Source of the DNA: Desulfuromonas sp. AOP6
Lineage (GTDB): Bacteria; Desulfobacterota; Desulfuromonadia; Desulfuromonadales; SZUA-540
Assembly (NCBI RefSeq): GCF_009731355.2
Contig: NZ_AP022810.1
Span: 3,190,001 to 3,254,000, forward strand
Reading direction: 5' to 3'
Length of the DNA: 64,000 nucleotides
The position numbers and the translations under genes were made by a program. The notes beneath the pieces were generated by a model. It was given only the letters and a program-made list of their open reading frames with translations. It was not told the DNA's origin and searched no databases. Position 1 is the first letter of the stretch. Each line of letters opens with the position of its first letter. Shown piece by piece: positions 34,695 to 43,211 of the stretch.

Positions 34695-37600
34695 TCAGTG
34701 GCCCTCCTTGGTCGGTGCAGGCTTGGCCTTGAAAAGTCGGCGGATGGTGACGAAAAAGACCGGTACGAAGAATATCGCCAGCACCGTGGCGGTGACCATG
34801 GCGCCGTTGACGGCGGTCCCCATGGCGTTCTGGGCACCCGAGCCCGCCCCCGTGTTGAGGGCCAGCGGGAGCACGCCGAAGAAGAAGGCCAGCGAGGTCA
34901 TCAGGATGGGACGCAGGCGCAAGCGGACAGCTTCCAGGGTCGCCTCGACCAGGCCCATGCCGCGTTCCATTTCTTCTTTGGCAAACTCGACGATGAGGAT
35001 GGCATTCTTCGACGACAGGCCGATTGTGGTCAAAATGGCGATCTGGAAATACACGTCATTGGAGTAACCGCGGGAGGTCGCCGCCACGACGGCGCCAATG
35101 ATCCCCAGGGGCACAACCAGCATGACCGAAAAGGGAACCGCCCAACTCTCGTAGAGAGCCGCCAGACAGAGAAAGACCACCAGCAGGGAGATGGCGTAGA
35201 GGGCCGGAGCCTGGGCGCCGGCCAGTCTTTCCTCGTAGGACAGGCCAGTCCATTCGTAGCCGATACCCGGGGGCAGCTGCGCCGCCAGCGCTTCCATCTG
35301 GGACATGGCTTCTCCCGAGCTCACGCCGGGAGCCGCCTGCCCCATGATCTGTATGGAGGGCATCCCGTTGTAACGCTCCAGGCGCGGGGAACCATACTGC
35401 CAATGGGCCGTGGAAAAGGCCGAGAAGGGCACCATCTCGCCGCGATTGTTGCGGGCGTACCAGCTACCGATATCCTCGGGAAGCATGCGATACTGGGGGG
35501 CCCCCTGAACGTAGACCCTTTTGACCCGGCCATTCTGGATAAAGTCATTGACATAGCTGCTCCCCCAGGCCGTGGCCAGCAGGCTGTTGATCTGGGCCAG
35601 GGGGATCCCCAGGGCTCCGGCGCGCACGTCATCAACATCCAGCTTATACTGGGGTGTATCGTCCTGGCCGTTGGGGCGCACCGCCACCAGGTTGGGACTC
35701 TGCATTGCCATGCCCAGCAGCTGGTTGCGGGCCGCCATGAGCTTTTCGTGGCCGAGACCGCCGCGGTCCTGCAGCTGAAAGTCGAAGCCGTTGGCGTTGC
35801 CCAGTTCCATTACCGCCGGCGGCACGAAGGCAAAGACCATGGCATCTTTGATCTGGCTGAAGGCGCCCATGGCCCGCCCGGCAATCGCCGGAGCCTTAAG
35901 GGCAGGATCCTGGCGAAGCTCCCAGTCTTTCAGGCGGATAAAGGCGATCCCCATATTCTGGCCGCGTCCGGCGAAACTGAAACCGGCCACGGTCATGAGG
36001 GAATCAATCGCTTCTCCCTCTTTTTCAAGAAAATGATGCTCCACCTGCTTGATCACTTCCATGGTTCTGGCCTGGGTGGCTCCCGCCGGCAGCTGCAGCT
36101 GCACCATGATGATGCCCTGGTCTTCCTCCGGCAAAAAGGCCGTGGGCATACGCAGAAAGAGCCAGGCCATGACCACGACGATGAGCCCGTAGATCACCAT
36201 GAAACGTCCGGTGCGCCTCAGCATGCGGCCGACGAGGGACTGATACATATTATTGCTGCGGTCGAACCATTTGTTGAACCAGCGGAAGAAACCCTTGAAC
36301 CAGCCGCTGTCCGCCGCCACATGCCCCTTGGCCACCGGTTTTAGCAGGGTGGCGCAGAGAGCTGGGGTCAGGATGACTGCCACCAGCACCGACAGAGCCA
36401 TGGCCGAGACGATGGTGATGGAGAACTGCCGGTAGATAACCCCGGTGGAACCGCTGAAAAAGGCCATGGGGACAAAAACCGCCGACAGCACCAGGGCGAT
36501 GCCAACCAGGGCGCCGATGATCTGGTCCATGGACTTGATGGTCGCTTCCCGCGGCGGCAGGCCCTCCTCCGTCATGATGCGCTCGACGTTCTCCACCACG
36601 ACGATGGCGTCGTCCACCAGCAGGCCGATGGCCAGCACCATGGCGAACATGGTCAGGGTATTGATGGAGAAGCCCGCGGCCGCCAGCACGCCGAAGGTGC
36701 CGAGCAGCACCACCGGCACGGCGATGGTGGGGATGAGGGTGGCGCGGATGTTCTGCAGAAAGAGAAACATGACGACGAAGACCAGGAAGACGGCCTCGAT
36801 GAGGGTGCGCACCACCTCTTCGATGGAAATCTTGACGAAGGGGGTGGTGTCGTAGGGATAGACGACCTTCATCCCCTGCGGAAAGAACCCGGACAGCTCC
36901 ACCATCTTCTCTTTGATGCGCTCGGCCGTATCGAGGGCATTGGCACCGGCGGCCAGCTTGATCCCCAGTCCGGCGGCCGGGCTCCCTTTGTAGCGGGCCA
37001 GAATGTCGTAGTTTTCGGTGCCGATGGCCACCTCAGCCACGTCCTTCAGGCGGACGGTCGAGCCGTCGGCGTTGGTCCGCAGCACAATGGCCTCAAACTG
37101 TTCCGGCGTCTGCAGAAGGGTTCTGGCCGTTATGGTGGCATTGAGCTGCTGCCCCGCCACGGCCGGCAAGCCGCCGAACTGGCCGGCGGATACCTGGGCG
37201 TTCTGCGCCTGCAGCGCCGTCACCACATCTGCCGGGATCAGCTTGTAATTGGTCAGCTTGGTCGGGTTGAGCCAGATGCGCATGGCGTTCTGGGAACCGA
37301 AGAGCTGCACCTCGCCGACCCCTTCGAGGCGGCTGAGAATATCCTGGATATTGGAGACGGCATAGTCGGCGAGGTCGTAGCGGGTCATGGAGCCATCCTC
37401 CGAGACCAGGCCGACAATCAGCAGAAAGTTGCGCGTCGACTTGACGACCGAGATGCCCTGGCGCTGGACCACTTCGGGCAGCAGGGGTGTCGCCAGCTGC
37501 AGCTTGTTCTGGACCTGCACCTGGGCCAGATTGGGGTCGGTGCCGGCCTTGAAGGTCAGCGTCACCGTGCCCAGGCCGGCCGAGTCGCTGTTGGAGGCCA

Positions 37601-37832
37601 TGTAAATCAGGTTGTCGATCCCGTTCATCTTCTGTTCGATGATCTGGGTGACCGTGTCCTGCACCGTCTGGGCCGAGGCCCCCGGATAGACGGCGTTGAT
37701 GGATATCTGCGGCGGCGCGATGGAAGGGTACTGCGAAACCGGCAGCGTCTTGATCGCCAGCAGGCCGGCCAGCATGATGATAATTGCTATGACCCAGGCA
37801 AATATGGGTCGGTCTATGAAAAATCGGGCCAT
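34695..37832 (-). CDS. RND multidrug efflux permease, HAE1 family (AcrB/MexB-like)
   Basis: 1045-residue inner-membrane pump, full length. Starts [20 protein letters not shown], the classic AcrB N-terminus. Hallmarks include the [18 protein letters not shown] porter start, the proton-relay Asp pair in [16 protein letters not shown] (TM4, about residues 400-415), and the C-terminal repeat [18 protein letters not shown] with the conserved TM10 lysine. It works with the adaptor at 37844 and the NodT-type OMF at 33287. Likely substrates are hydrophobic drugs, bile-like compounds or solvents. Confidence 0.96.
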   Translation of the reverse strand: MARFFIDRPIFAWVIAIIIMLAGLLAIKTLPVSQYPSIAPPQISINAVYPGASAQTVQDTVTQIIEQKMNGIDNLIYMASNSDSAGLGTVTLTFKAGTDPNLAQVQVQNKLQLATPLLPEVVQRQGISVVKSTRNFLLIVGLVSEDGSMTRYDLADYAVSNIQDILSRLEGVGEVQLFGSQNAMRIWLNPTKLTNYKLIPADVVTALQAQNAQVSAGQFGGLPAVAGQQLNATITARTLLQTPEQFEAIVLRTNADGSTVRLKDVAEVAIGTENYDILARYKGSPAAGLGIKLAAGANALDTAERIKEKMVELSGFFPQGMKVVYPYDTTPFVKISIEEVVRTLIEAVFLVFVVMFLFLQNIRATLIPTIAVPVVLLGTFGVLAAAGFSINTLTMFAMVLAIGLLVDDAIVVVENVERIMTEEGLPPREATIKSMDQIIGALVGIALVLSAVFVPMAFFSGSTGVIYRQFSITIVSAMALSVLVAVILTPALCATLLKPVAKGHVAADSGWFKGFFRWFNKWFDRSNNMYQSLVGRMLRRTGRFMVIYGLIVVVMAWLFLRMPTAFLPEEDQGIIMVQLQLPAGATQARTMEVIKQVEHHFLEKEGEAIDSLMTVAGFSFAGRGQNMGIAFIRLKDWELRQDPALKAPAIAGRAMGAFSQIKDAMVFAFVPPAVMELGNANGFDFQLQDRGGLGHEKLMAARNQLLGMAMQSPNLVAVRPNGQDDTPQYKLDVDDVRAGALGIPLAQINSLLATAWGSSYVNDFIQNGRVKRVYVQGAPQYRMLPEDIGSWYARNNRGEMVPFSAFSTAHWQYGSPRLERYNGMPSIQIMGQAAPGVSSGEAMSQMEALAAQLPPGIGYEWTGLSYEERLAGAQAPALYAISLLVVFLCLAALYESWAVPFSVMLVVPLGIIGAVVAATSRGYSNDVYFQIAILTTIGLSSKNAILIVEFAKEEMERGMGLVEATLEAVRLRLRPILMTSLAFFFGVLPLALNTGAGSGAQNAMGTAVNGAMVTATVLAIFFVPVFFVTIRRLFKAKPAPTKEGH

Positions 37833-37843
37833 GTGGAACTCCT

Positions 37844-39031
37844 TTAGTTGCCGGGGACCGTGTTTTGAGGGGCTGCATCAGGGGTGACATAGGGAACCGT
37901 TTTGACGGACGTTCCCGGTCTCGCCTTCTGAATACCTTCCATAATCACACGATCGCCTGCCTGCAGGCCCTTTTCCACCAGCCATTGATCGCCCATGGTG
38001 CGATTCACTTCGATGATCCGAGGAGCAACTTTGTCTTCCGCTGTAACCACAAAAACCATGGCGTTACCAGCGGGGTTGCGGGTCACCGCCCGCTGCGGCA
38101 CCATTATGGCCTGTTCTTTTACCCCCTCAAGAACGATGGCCCGGACAAAAAGACCGGGCAGCAGAGTCTGCTCGGGGTTGGGAAAGAGGGTGCGTAACGT
38201 CACCGAACCCGTGCTTTCCTCTACGGTTACCTCGGAGAACTTCAGGGTTCCAGCCAGCGGGTAGGGGGTGCCATCCTCCAGCATCAGCTTCACTTCGGCC
38301 TGGCGGGGATCACCTTCCTGGACCAGTCCACCGGCAATCTGACGTTTGAGACTCAGCAGCTCGGCCGCCGATTGGGTCACATCGACATACATGGGGTCAA
38401 GCTGCCGGATGGTGGCCAGAGGCGCGGCCTGACTGGCGGTGACCAAAGCGCCGGTGGTGACGGAAGAGCGGCCGATTCGGCCCGCAATCGGCGCCTTTAT
38501 CTGTGTGTAGTTCAGGTTGATGCGGGCTCGCTCCACCGCGGCCCTGGCCGCTTCAATCTCAGCCTGGGCGCTTTTCATCGCCGAACGTGTATCATCGTAG
38601 TCCTGCTGGCTGACCGCCTTCATGTCGACCAGCTCCCGATACCGCTCTTCCCGCAGCTGCAAGGCCTCGAAATTGGCTTCGGCCTGGGCAAGGGATGCTT
38701 GGGCGCTGTTGTATTCCGCCTGGTGGACAGCCGGATCGATCTGGTACAACACCTGCCCCGCCTTCACCTCGGAGCCTTCGGTGAAGAGCCGTTTCTGGAT
38801 GATGCCACCCACCTGGGGGCGCACCTCAGCAATGAGACGGGGAGCTGTGCGGCCCGGCAGTTCCGTAGTCAAGGTTACGGTCTCTTCTTTCACCGTCAGT
38901 ACCGACACCTCCGGGGCCGGTCTGGCACCCTGGGGCCCGGCCGGCCCATTTTTTTCGCACCCGGCCAGCAGCAGCCCGGCAATGAGGAGCCCTGTCAATG
39001 TTATGATCGTTCTTCTGAAACTGGTTCGCAT
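37844..39031 (-). CDS. RND efflux periplasmic adaptor lipoprotein (AcrA/MexA-like)
   Basis: 395 residues from the ATG at 39031, with AGAGG 5 nt upstream; a GTG two codons earlier lies within that site. Lipobox LLAGC gives lipidated Cys25. The lipoyl domain ([20 protein letters not shown] near residue 75, [18 protein letters not shown] near residue 175), a helical hairpin, the beta-barrel and a C-terminal MP domain follow in AcrA order. Typical length. Second gene of the tetR-led operon, 12 bp before the RND pump. Confidence 0.94.
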   Translation of the reverse strand: MRTSFRRTIITLTGLLIAGLLLAGCEKNGPAGPQGARPAPEVSVLTVKEETVTLTTELPGRTAPRLIAEVRPQVGGIIQKRLFTEGSEVKAGQVLYQIDPAVHQAEYNSAQASLAQAEANFEALQLREERYRELVDMKAVSQQDYDDTRSAMKSAQAEIEAARAAVERARINLNYTQIKAPIAGRIGRSSVTTGALVTASQAAPLATIRQLDPMYVDVTQSAAELLSLKRQIAGGLVQEGDPRQAEVKLMLEDGTPYPLAGTLKFSEVTVEESTGSVTLRTLFPNPEQTLLPGLFVRAIVLEGVKEQAIMVPQRAVTRNPAGNAMVFVVTAEDKVAPRIIEVNRTMGDQWLVEKGLQAGDRVIMEGIQKARPGTSVKTVPYVTPDAAPQNTVPGN

Positions 39032-39142
39032 AAACACCTCTATCCTTGTCCTAAATGATATTGAGTAACTTGCCGGCGAGCCGATGGCGCCATCGCCGCT
39101 GTTAAGATTTGACTCGTTCCTCTGCCTCCGCGGCTGGCGTCT

Positions 39143-39709
39143 TCACCGCATCCCAACAGGCCTTGATCGTTTCGTCGATAACCGGTCGTCCAACGGTAAA
39201 AACCCAAGCACATGGTCGCGGGCCACAGACAGAATGGGGCCGAAAGCCAGGGCCAGCAGGATGGACAGCGGCAGGTCTTTCAGCAGCTTTTTTGAGACGC
39301 CTTCGTCAAAGAGATGCAGGCAGACATCCCGCTCCTGCCGGCGCACCAACAGCCGTTCCCGACGAAAGGCAACCCCATAGGGGGAGTTGTGAAACTGTTC
39401 CACGTAGCGGAAATCAAGGGGGTTTTCGGTAAAATATTTCAGCAGAGCCTTGAGCAGGTGGAAAAAACGTTCCCGGAAAGGCTGGTTCACGTCATAACCG
39501 GCGGTGATAACCGGATTGACGCGGTTTTCCACTTCCTGATAAAGTTCGGTGATCAACACATCCTTGTTCGCAAAATAACGATAGATCGTGCCGGCCCCCA
39601 CCTTGGCCTGCTCGGCGATGAGGGCCATGGGCGTGCCGTGGTATCCCCGCTCGGCGATCAGCTCAAGGGCGGCCCTGACGATCTCTTCCCGTTTGTCTGT
39701 CTTGGTCAT
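39143..39709 (-). CDS. TetR/AcrR family transcriptional regulator
   Basis: 188 residues from the ATG at 39709 (AGGACAGGAC upstream); a 12-codon longer start at 39745 lies inside the operator-like palindrome and is less likely. N-terminal TetR HTH: IVRAALELIAERGYHGTPMA and the recognition helix AKVGAGTIYRYFANKDVL. The C-terminal helical ligand domain is typical in length. It precedes the AcrAB/OprM-type genes on the same strand by about 110 bp and probably represses itself and the pump until a pump substrate binds. Confidence 0.92.
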   Translation of the reverse strand: MTKTDKREEIVRAALELIAERGYHGTPMALIAEQAKVGAGTIYRYFANKDVLITELYQEVENRVNPVITAGYDVNQPFRERFFHLLKALLKYFTENPLDFRYVEQFHNSPYGVAFRRERLLVRRQERDVCLHLFDEGVSKKLLKDLPLSILLALAFGPILSVARDHVLGFLPLDDRLSTKRSRPVGMR

Positions 39710-39730
39710 GTCCTGTCCTGTCCTTGATCC

Positions 39731-39748
39731 GGAATGAATAATCATTCC
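39731..39748. promoter_or_regulatory. Candidate TetR operator
   Basis: GGAATGA (39731-39737) and TCATTCC (39742-39748) form a perfect inverted repeat with a 4-bp centre, about 20 nt before the regulator start codon and just downstream of a TATAAA-like -10 box on the minus strand. Size and position fit TetR-family autoregulation. Confidence 0.65.
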
Positions 39749-39839
39749 ATTTTATAGAAAAGGCGAGAAAACGTCCAGCATTTTTTACGGCCCAAGATAA
39801 AAAGATTAAAAGGATGGCTTCCCTGTTAGCACAAAAGTG

Positions 39840-39873
39840 AAAAGGCGGCGGATATAATCACCCGCCGCCCTTT
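39840..39873 (-). terminator. Terminator after purE
   Basis: AAAGGCGGCGG (39840-39850) pairs with CCGCCGCCCTTT (39861-39872) with one bulged base, 33 nt beyond the purE stop; A-rich sequence (T-rich on the minus strand) lies beyond. Confidence 0.65.
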
Positions 39874-39904
39874 TCGTCAAGCATGCTGAAAACCCTGACT
39901 AAGC

Positions 39905-40441
39905 TCAGGCTTTTTTGTCACTCAGACGGGCCAGGGCCTCATCGGCGGTCTGATCGTAACGAGCTCGTTCCTTTGCTGCCATATCCTTCAGACCCTGGGC
40001 GATTTCGGGATATTTGAGGGCCAGGATACGGGCCGCCATGATAGCGGCGTTACGGGAACCATCGATGGCCACCGTCGCCACCGGTACGCCCGGGGGCATC
40101 TGCACGGTAGAGAGGAGGCTGTCCCAGCCGGAGAGGGGACCGTTGCCCAGGGGCAAGCCGATGACCGGCAGCTGGGTATGACCAGCGATCACGCCGGCCA
40201 GGTGGGCGGCCACACCGGCACAGCCGATAAGGACCTCAACCCCCTCGGCGTGGGCGCGGTCGAGGTAGGCGAAAACCTTGTCGGGGGTGCGGTGGGCCGA
40301 AGCGACGACAATTTCGCTGCGAATACCCAGCTCATCGAGGGTGTCCCGCACCTTGACCACCTTGGGCAGATCGTTGGGACTGCCGGTAAGGATGCCGACG
40401 AGAACCTTGTCCTTGGGTGAAGCCGTTCCTGCTTTAGTCAC
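39905..40441 (-). CDS. purE: PurE-type N5-carboxyaminoimidazole ribonucleotide mutase
   Basis: 178 residues from the GTG at 40441, chosen because AAAGGAG sits 8 nt upstream; the frame is open upstream without a good site. It converts N5-CAIR to CAIR in purine synthesis. Class I PurE motifs are present: [28 protein letters not shown], and [21 protein letters not shown]. The N-terminal GSxSD loop is altered to GSPND and the glycine-rich segment reads GCAGVAAH instead of GAGGAAH, so it is a divergent member. No purK neighbour. It stands behind a long leader with a riboswitch-like fold and a strong terminator, an unusual setting for purE. Confidence 0.85.
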   Translation of the reverse strand: MTKAGTASPKDKVLVGILTGSPNDLPKVVKVRDTLDELGIRSEIVVASAHRTPDKVFAYLDRAHAEGVEVLIGCAGVAAHLAGVIAGHTQLPVIGLPLGNGPLSGWDSLLSTVQMPPGVPVATVAIDGSRNAAIMAARILALKYPEIAQGLKDMAAKERARYDQTADEALARLSDKKA

Positions 40442-40520
40442 TTTACAATCTCCTTTGTTGGGGGAGGCCGACAAGGCCACCACGACATACCGTTCAAGAA
40501 TGCATCTGCCTGTCAAACAC

Positions 40521-40580
40521 AAATAAAAACAAAAGACCTTTATTCACATCACTTCGGTTCGTGGTGTGAATAAAGGTCTT
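40521..40580 (-). terminator. Strong terminator at the end of the purE leader RNA
   Basis: A 20-bp stem (40533-40552 with 40561-40580, one G-U pair) and an 8-nt loop is followed on the minus strand by TTGTTTTTATTT. It lies about 80 nt upstream of the purE start, so read-through is needed for purE expression from the upstream promoter. Confidence 0.85.
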
Positions 40581-40686
40581 GCAAATTCCGATCAAAGATC
40601 GCAACCCCGCGCCCGGGTGACTGGCACCGTATTGACGAATCGCGGGCCGGCTCTTTTCCAGCCGGAAGCTACTCCCCTTTAAAGGC
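40581..40686 (-). ncRNA. Structured leader, candidate yybP-ykoY (Mn2+) riboswitch
   Basis: Downstream of a strong promoter the minus-strand transcript begins with AAAGGGGAGUAGC, the hallmark 5' motif of yybP-ykoY manganese riboswitches. It continues with a CCGGCU/AGCCGG hairpin, then CCCGCG paired with CGCGGG enclosing UCGUCAAUACGG and a GGUG/CACC hairpin. UAAAGG at the 5' end can pair with CCUUUA in the 5' arm of the terminator, giving an antiterminator. The motif assignment is from memory of the family and not verified by covariance model. Confidence 0.6.
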
Positions 40687-40690
40687 AAAA

Positions 40691-40719
40691 ATATTATTGG
40701 ACGTGCGGGCCCATGTCAA
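40691..40719 (-). promoter_or_regulatory. Strong promoter of the riboswitch-like leader
   Basis: TTGACA (40714-40719), 17-nt spacer, TAATAT (40691-40696) on the minus strand: almost consensus sigma70. The start of transcription is expected near 40684, just before the AAAGGGGAGUAG motif. Confidence 0.85.
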
Positions 40720-40748
40720 TAGAAATAGGCACCTATGCAACGACTTCT

Positions 40749-41195
40749 TTACCCTATGGTTACCTGCCGGGTCTCTTCCCACAGCCCATGGAGATTACAG
40801 AACTCACGGGCCCTGAGGGTGGCCGGTCCCTCCACAGTGATAAAAAAGGTGACCTTGGGAGCATTCTGGCCTGGCGTCAACGTGGCCCTGCCGGCCGGCT
40901 TGTCGTCGACGAACAGCTCAACATAGTCGATGTAATGTTCCTTGACCATGGGATGGATGACTTCCCCCACCGTGATCGTCACCGGGAAGGGCACTCCCTT
41001 GGTCAGGCGCTCCGGCACCTCGATTACCGGCACATGCTTCTGTTCGGACAAGGATTTGTTGGCTGGATCTTTGGCCGTGAAGACATGCATCTCTGACTCG
41101 GCGGCGCGCACACTGGGAACACCCATGAAAAGACCAGCAGCCAAAACCGTCGAACCCGTCAGCAGAAACTCCCGTCGCTTCACATCAGCACCCAT
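40749..41195 (-). CDS. Superoxide reductase (neelaredoxin type), Tat-exported
   Basis: 148 residues; AAAGGAGG 7 nt before the ATG. The N-terminus carries a twin-arginine motif (KRREFLL, R7-R8) and a hydrophobic stretch ending in RAAE, so it is probably exported folded. The mature domain is a class II (one-iron) SOR with the His4Cys site H54, H81, H87, C133 and H136 (KHVP, HPM, KEHY, CNLHGLW). The usual Glu before Lys-His is Gln (Q52-K53-H54), a substitution also known in some active SORs. It reduces superoxide to peroxide without making oxygen. TatA/B and TatC are encoded at 58030-59152. Confidence 0.9.
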   Translation of the reverse strand: MGADVKRREFLLTGSTVLAAGLFMGVPSVRAAESEMHVFTAKDPANKSLSEQKHVPVIEVPERLTKGVPFPVTITVGEVIHPMVKEHYIDYVELFVDDKPAGRATLTPGQNAPKVTFFITVEGPATLRAREFCNLHGLWEETRQVTIG

Positions 41196-41341
41196 ATGCT
41201 TGCCTCCTTTTAGTTATATTTAGGAACTATATCCGGCTTTGCAATTCTTGCAAGAGACGGCTGCCCTGTCTGGGGCGATTTCACTTGCTCCTGCACAAGA
41301 AGGTATTATATATTGAAAGTCCTATCTTATGGAGGAGCCTT

Positions 41342-41488
41342 ATGGAAATACTCAGTATCCTCGGCATTGTTGCCATCTGGTACGTCGTCAACAAGTGGGT
41401 TTTGCCCAAGATGGGCGTCCAAACCTGACTGTCCGACAGTTGCAGCCTTCCGGTCCGGAAGGAAGAAGAAAAAAAAGAAAACCAATAA
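41342..41488 (+). CDS. Candidate small membrane selenoprotein (in-frame UGA)
   Basis: GGAGGAGCCTT precedes an ATG that opens MEILSILGIVAIWYVVNKWV, a single TM helix, then LPKMGVQT and a TGA at 41426-41428. If the TGA is read as selenocysteine the frame continues as ULSDSCSLPVRKEEEKKENQ to TAA at 41486-41488, giving 48 residues with a U29-x4-C34 redox pair and a charged cytosolic tail. A SECIS-like hairpin follows the UGA: CCTTCCG (41446-41452) / CGGAAGG (41456-41462) with apical loop GUC, 24 nt after the UGA. A strong terminator follows. If UGA is a stop the product is a 28-residue TM peptide. I do not know a characterised homologue. Confidence 0.6.
41446..41462 (+). promoter_or_regulatory. 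SECIS-like stem-loop
   Basis: A perfect 7-bp stem with loop GUC; the first loop base is G and lies 25th after the UGA, within the 16-37 nt spacing known for bacterial SECIS elements. It is inside the predicted extended reading frame. Confidence 0.5.
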
Positions 41489-41506
41489 TTCTCGTATCTG
41501 TGCATT

Positions 41507-41550
41507 CAGCCCCCCGGAAAGACCATTCCGGCGGGGCTGATTTTTTTTGC
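41507..41550 (+). terminator. Terminator after the small UGA-containing gene
   Basis: CAGCCCCCCGGAA and TTCCGGCGGGGCTG pair across the loop AGACCA, followed by ATTTTTTTT, 20 nt after the TAA at 41488. Confidence 0.88.
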
Positions 41551-41590
41551 AAACAAAAGGGCCACCCCGGTTGGGCGGCCCTTTTGTTTG
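41551..41590 (-). terminator. Terminator after the octaheme cytochrome gene
   Basis: AAACAAAAGGGCC and GGCCCTTTTGTTT form a 13-bp stem just downstream of the minus-strand stop at 41611. The A/T ends allow function in both directions. Confidence 0.8.
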
Positions 41591-41610
41591 CTCGGTGTTC
41601 TTGATCGGTT

Positions 41611-42993
41611 TTATTTGCTCCGGGCCCACTTGGGGTTGACCATCGGATCCCCTTTGTAGCCCAGCGCTTTCCAGTTCAGGCGGCCGTTGTCTCCATGACA
41701 GTCGAGGCAGTTGAGGGCTTCGCTGGCCGGAGAGACCATGTGGTTGAGACGCCAGTACATGCGGGTCTCGATAAAGTCGACCTCACCGCTGAAGGGCAGT
41801 CCTGCCGCCTTCATGCCGATTTCGGCCGAGCGCTTCCAGTCGAAGGTGGTCCAGTAACCATCGTCGCCGATCTGATGGACGGCCAGCAGGGTTTTGTTGA
41901 CAGGGTCAAAGGCCTGTTTGCCGCCCATCACCTTGAAGGGATAAATGCGGGCCTTTTTGTCCTTGATGGTCGACGTCGGTCCAGCCACCATCAGCACTTT
42001 GTTCGGATCCTTGATCTTCTGGCCGCGTACATGGTTGATGGCCTCGCCCGTCTCAAACCAGGCATACTCGGGTTGAACCATTTTGCCGTACTTCATGTCC
42101 CCCTTTTTCTTCACATACAGGGGCAGACCGTATTTATCCTTGATGATATCACGGCTGTCATCGCCGGCGGTCGACCAGTCCCACCAGATTTTGGTCGGAA
42201 TCTCTTTGGCATAATACGGAATGTGGCAGGTCTGACAGGCGATGTTGGCCGCGTGATCGTTGAGACGGCTTTCCTGGTGGACAGCACCGGCGTGGCAATC
42301 TTCGCAGCGGAGCTGGCTGGCGGCACCCGGAGAGACGCCGAGGGAATTACCAGGGATGACATGGTTTTTGGTCACATGGCAGGACTGGCAGGAAAAGTCC
42401 TGGCCGTCGAGACCCATGTGGATGTCGGTCTTGCTTTCAGGATAGGACATGGAGGAATCGAGGTCGCCGTGCTTGACAGCATCACCACCGCCGCCGTAGA
42501 AGTGGCAGGCACCGCAGTTGTCACGTACGGGTGCGCCGACATTCTGAGCAATCCGCAGCAGGTTAAGGCCTTCGGCGGGCCAGCCGGCATCGCCCTTGAC
42601 GTAAGTGCCTGTCGTGTCGTGGCAGACCAGACAGTCCACCCTGGTCTTATCGCTGAAATCGAAACTGTCGTCCTCGAAACCGTAACCGGCATGGCAACGG
42701 TTGCACGAAGTCTCGTTACTTTTAATCTGGGTGCAGTAGTTATTGAGCACATTGCGCTTGCCGGCGGCTACTTTTTTCCCGTCAATCTCCTGTTCGAGGG
42801 CCCAGGTCCAGTGACTGGTCTTCATGAAGTCTTCGGCCTGCTGCTCATGGCAGTCCAGGCAGACCCTGGTGACATCTGGCCCTGTTTTGAATTCCCCTTG
42901 AACATATTCGGTGTGAGGATTGGCGGCCAGGGCTGCTCCTCCCCATAAACCCAGAATCAAAAATAACGCCAAAATCCTTTTCAACTGTCGCAT
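41611..42993 (-). CDS. Octaheme c-type cytochrome, tetrathionate reductase (OTR) family
   Basis: 460-residue periplasmic cytochrome with a Sec signal (cleavage after ALA, about residue 23). Eight CXXCH sites are visible in order: CLDCH, CNRCH, CLVCH, CGACH, CQSCH, CEDCH, CQTCH and CLDCH. The unusually long gap (about 150 residues) before the last haem, and the WWDWSTAGDDSRD and WFETGEAINH segments, match the OTR family, which in vitro reduces tetrathionate, nitrite or hydroxylamine. The physiological substrate is uncertain. CCAAGGAGG precedes the start. Monocistronic between terminators. Confidence 0.88.
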   Translation of the reverse strand: MRQLKRILALFLILGLWGGAALAANPHTEYVQGEFKTGPDVTRVCLDCHEQQAEDFMKTSHWTWALEQEIDGKKVAAGKRNVLNNYCTQIKSNETSCNRCHAGYGFEDDSFDFSDKTRVDCLVCHDTTGTYVKGDAGWPAEGLNLLRIAQNVGAPVRDNCGACHFYGGGGDAVKHGDLDSSMSYPESKTDIHMGLDGQDFSCQSCHVTKNHVIPGNSLGVSPGAASQLRCEDCHAGAVHQESRLNDHAANIACQTCHIPYYAKEIPTKIWWDWSTAGDDSRDIIKDKYGLPLYVKKKGDMKYGKMVQPEYAWFETGEAINHVRGQKIKDPNKVLMVAGPTSTIKDKKARIYPFKVMGGKQAFDPVNKTLLAVHQIGDDGYWTTFDWKRSAEIGMKAAGLPFSGEVDFIETRMYWRLNHMVSPASEALNCLDCHGDNGRLNWKALGYKGDPMVNPKWARSK

Positions 42994-43211
42994 GCATCGA
43001 CCTCCTTGGAATATTGCTTATAGTGTGAACCCTCTAACCGCAGCAAATTGGATGCCATTTTTTCTGAAGATATCAATCGGCGAAGAAAGACCTGAGGTCA
43101 CCCCTTTTTGGGGGGTAGTTTCAATCCTTCGACCTGGAGCACAGGGCCCTGTCGATGGGCGCGAAATGACCCAGTGCACGCTAAATGGCGAAGAAGAGAC
43201 AGCGTGCCAAC

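Noticed and set aside
41196-41341. Sigma54-like GG...GC spacing upstream of the small UGA gene
   Set aside because: The distance between GG and GC is 11 or more instead of 10, so it does not fit the -24/-12 pattern.
43108-43124. GTTTCAATCCTTCGACC resembles the end of a type I CRISPR repeat
   Set aside because: Only one copy; no second repeat with spacer, and no cas genes in the window.
42994-43211. Possible c-di-GMP riboswitch upstream of the octaheme cytochrome
   Set aside because: No GEMM core motifs were found; only a small CCCC-AAAAA-GGGG hairpin is present.
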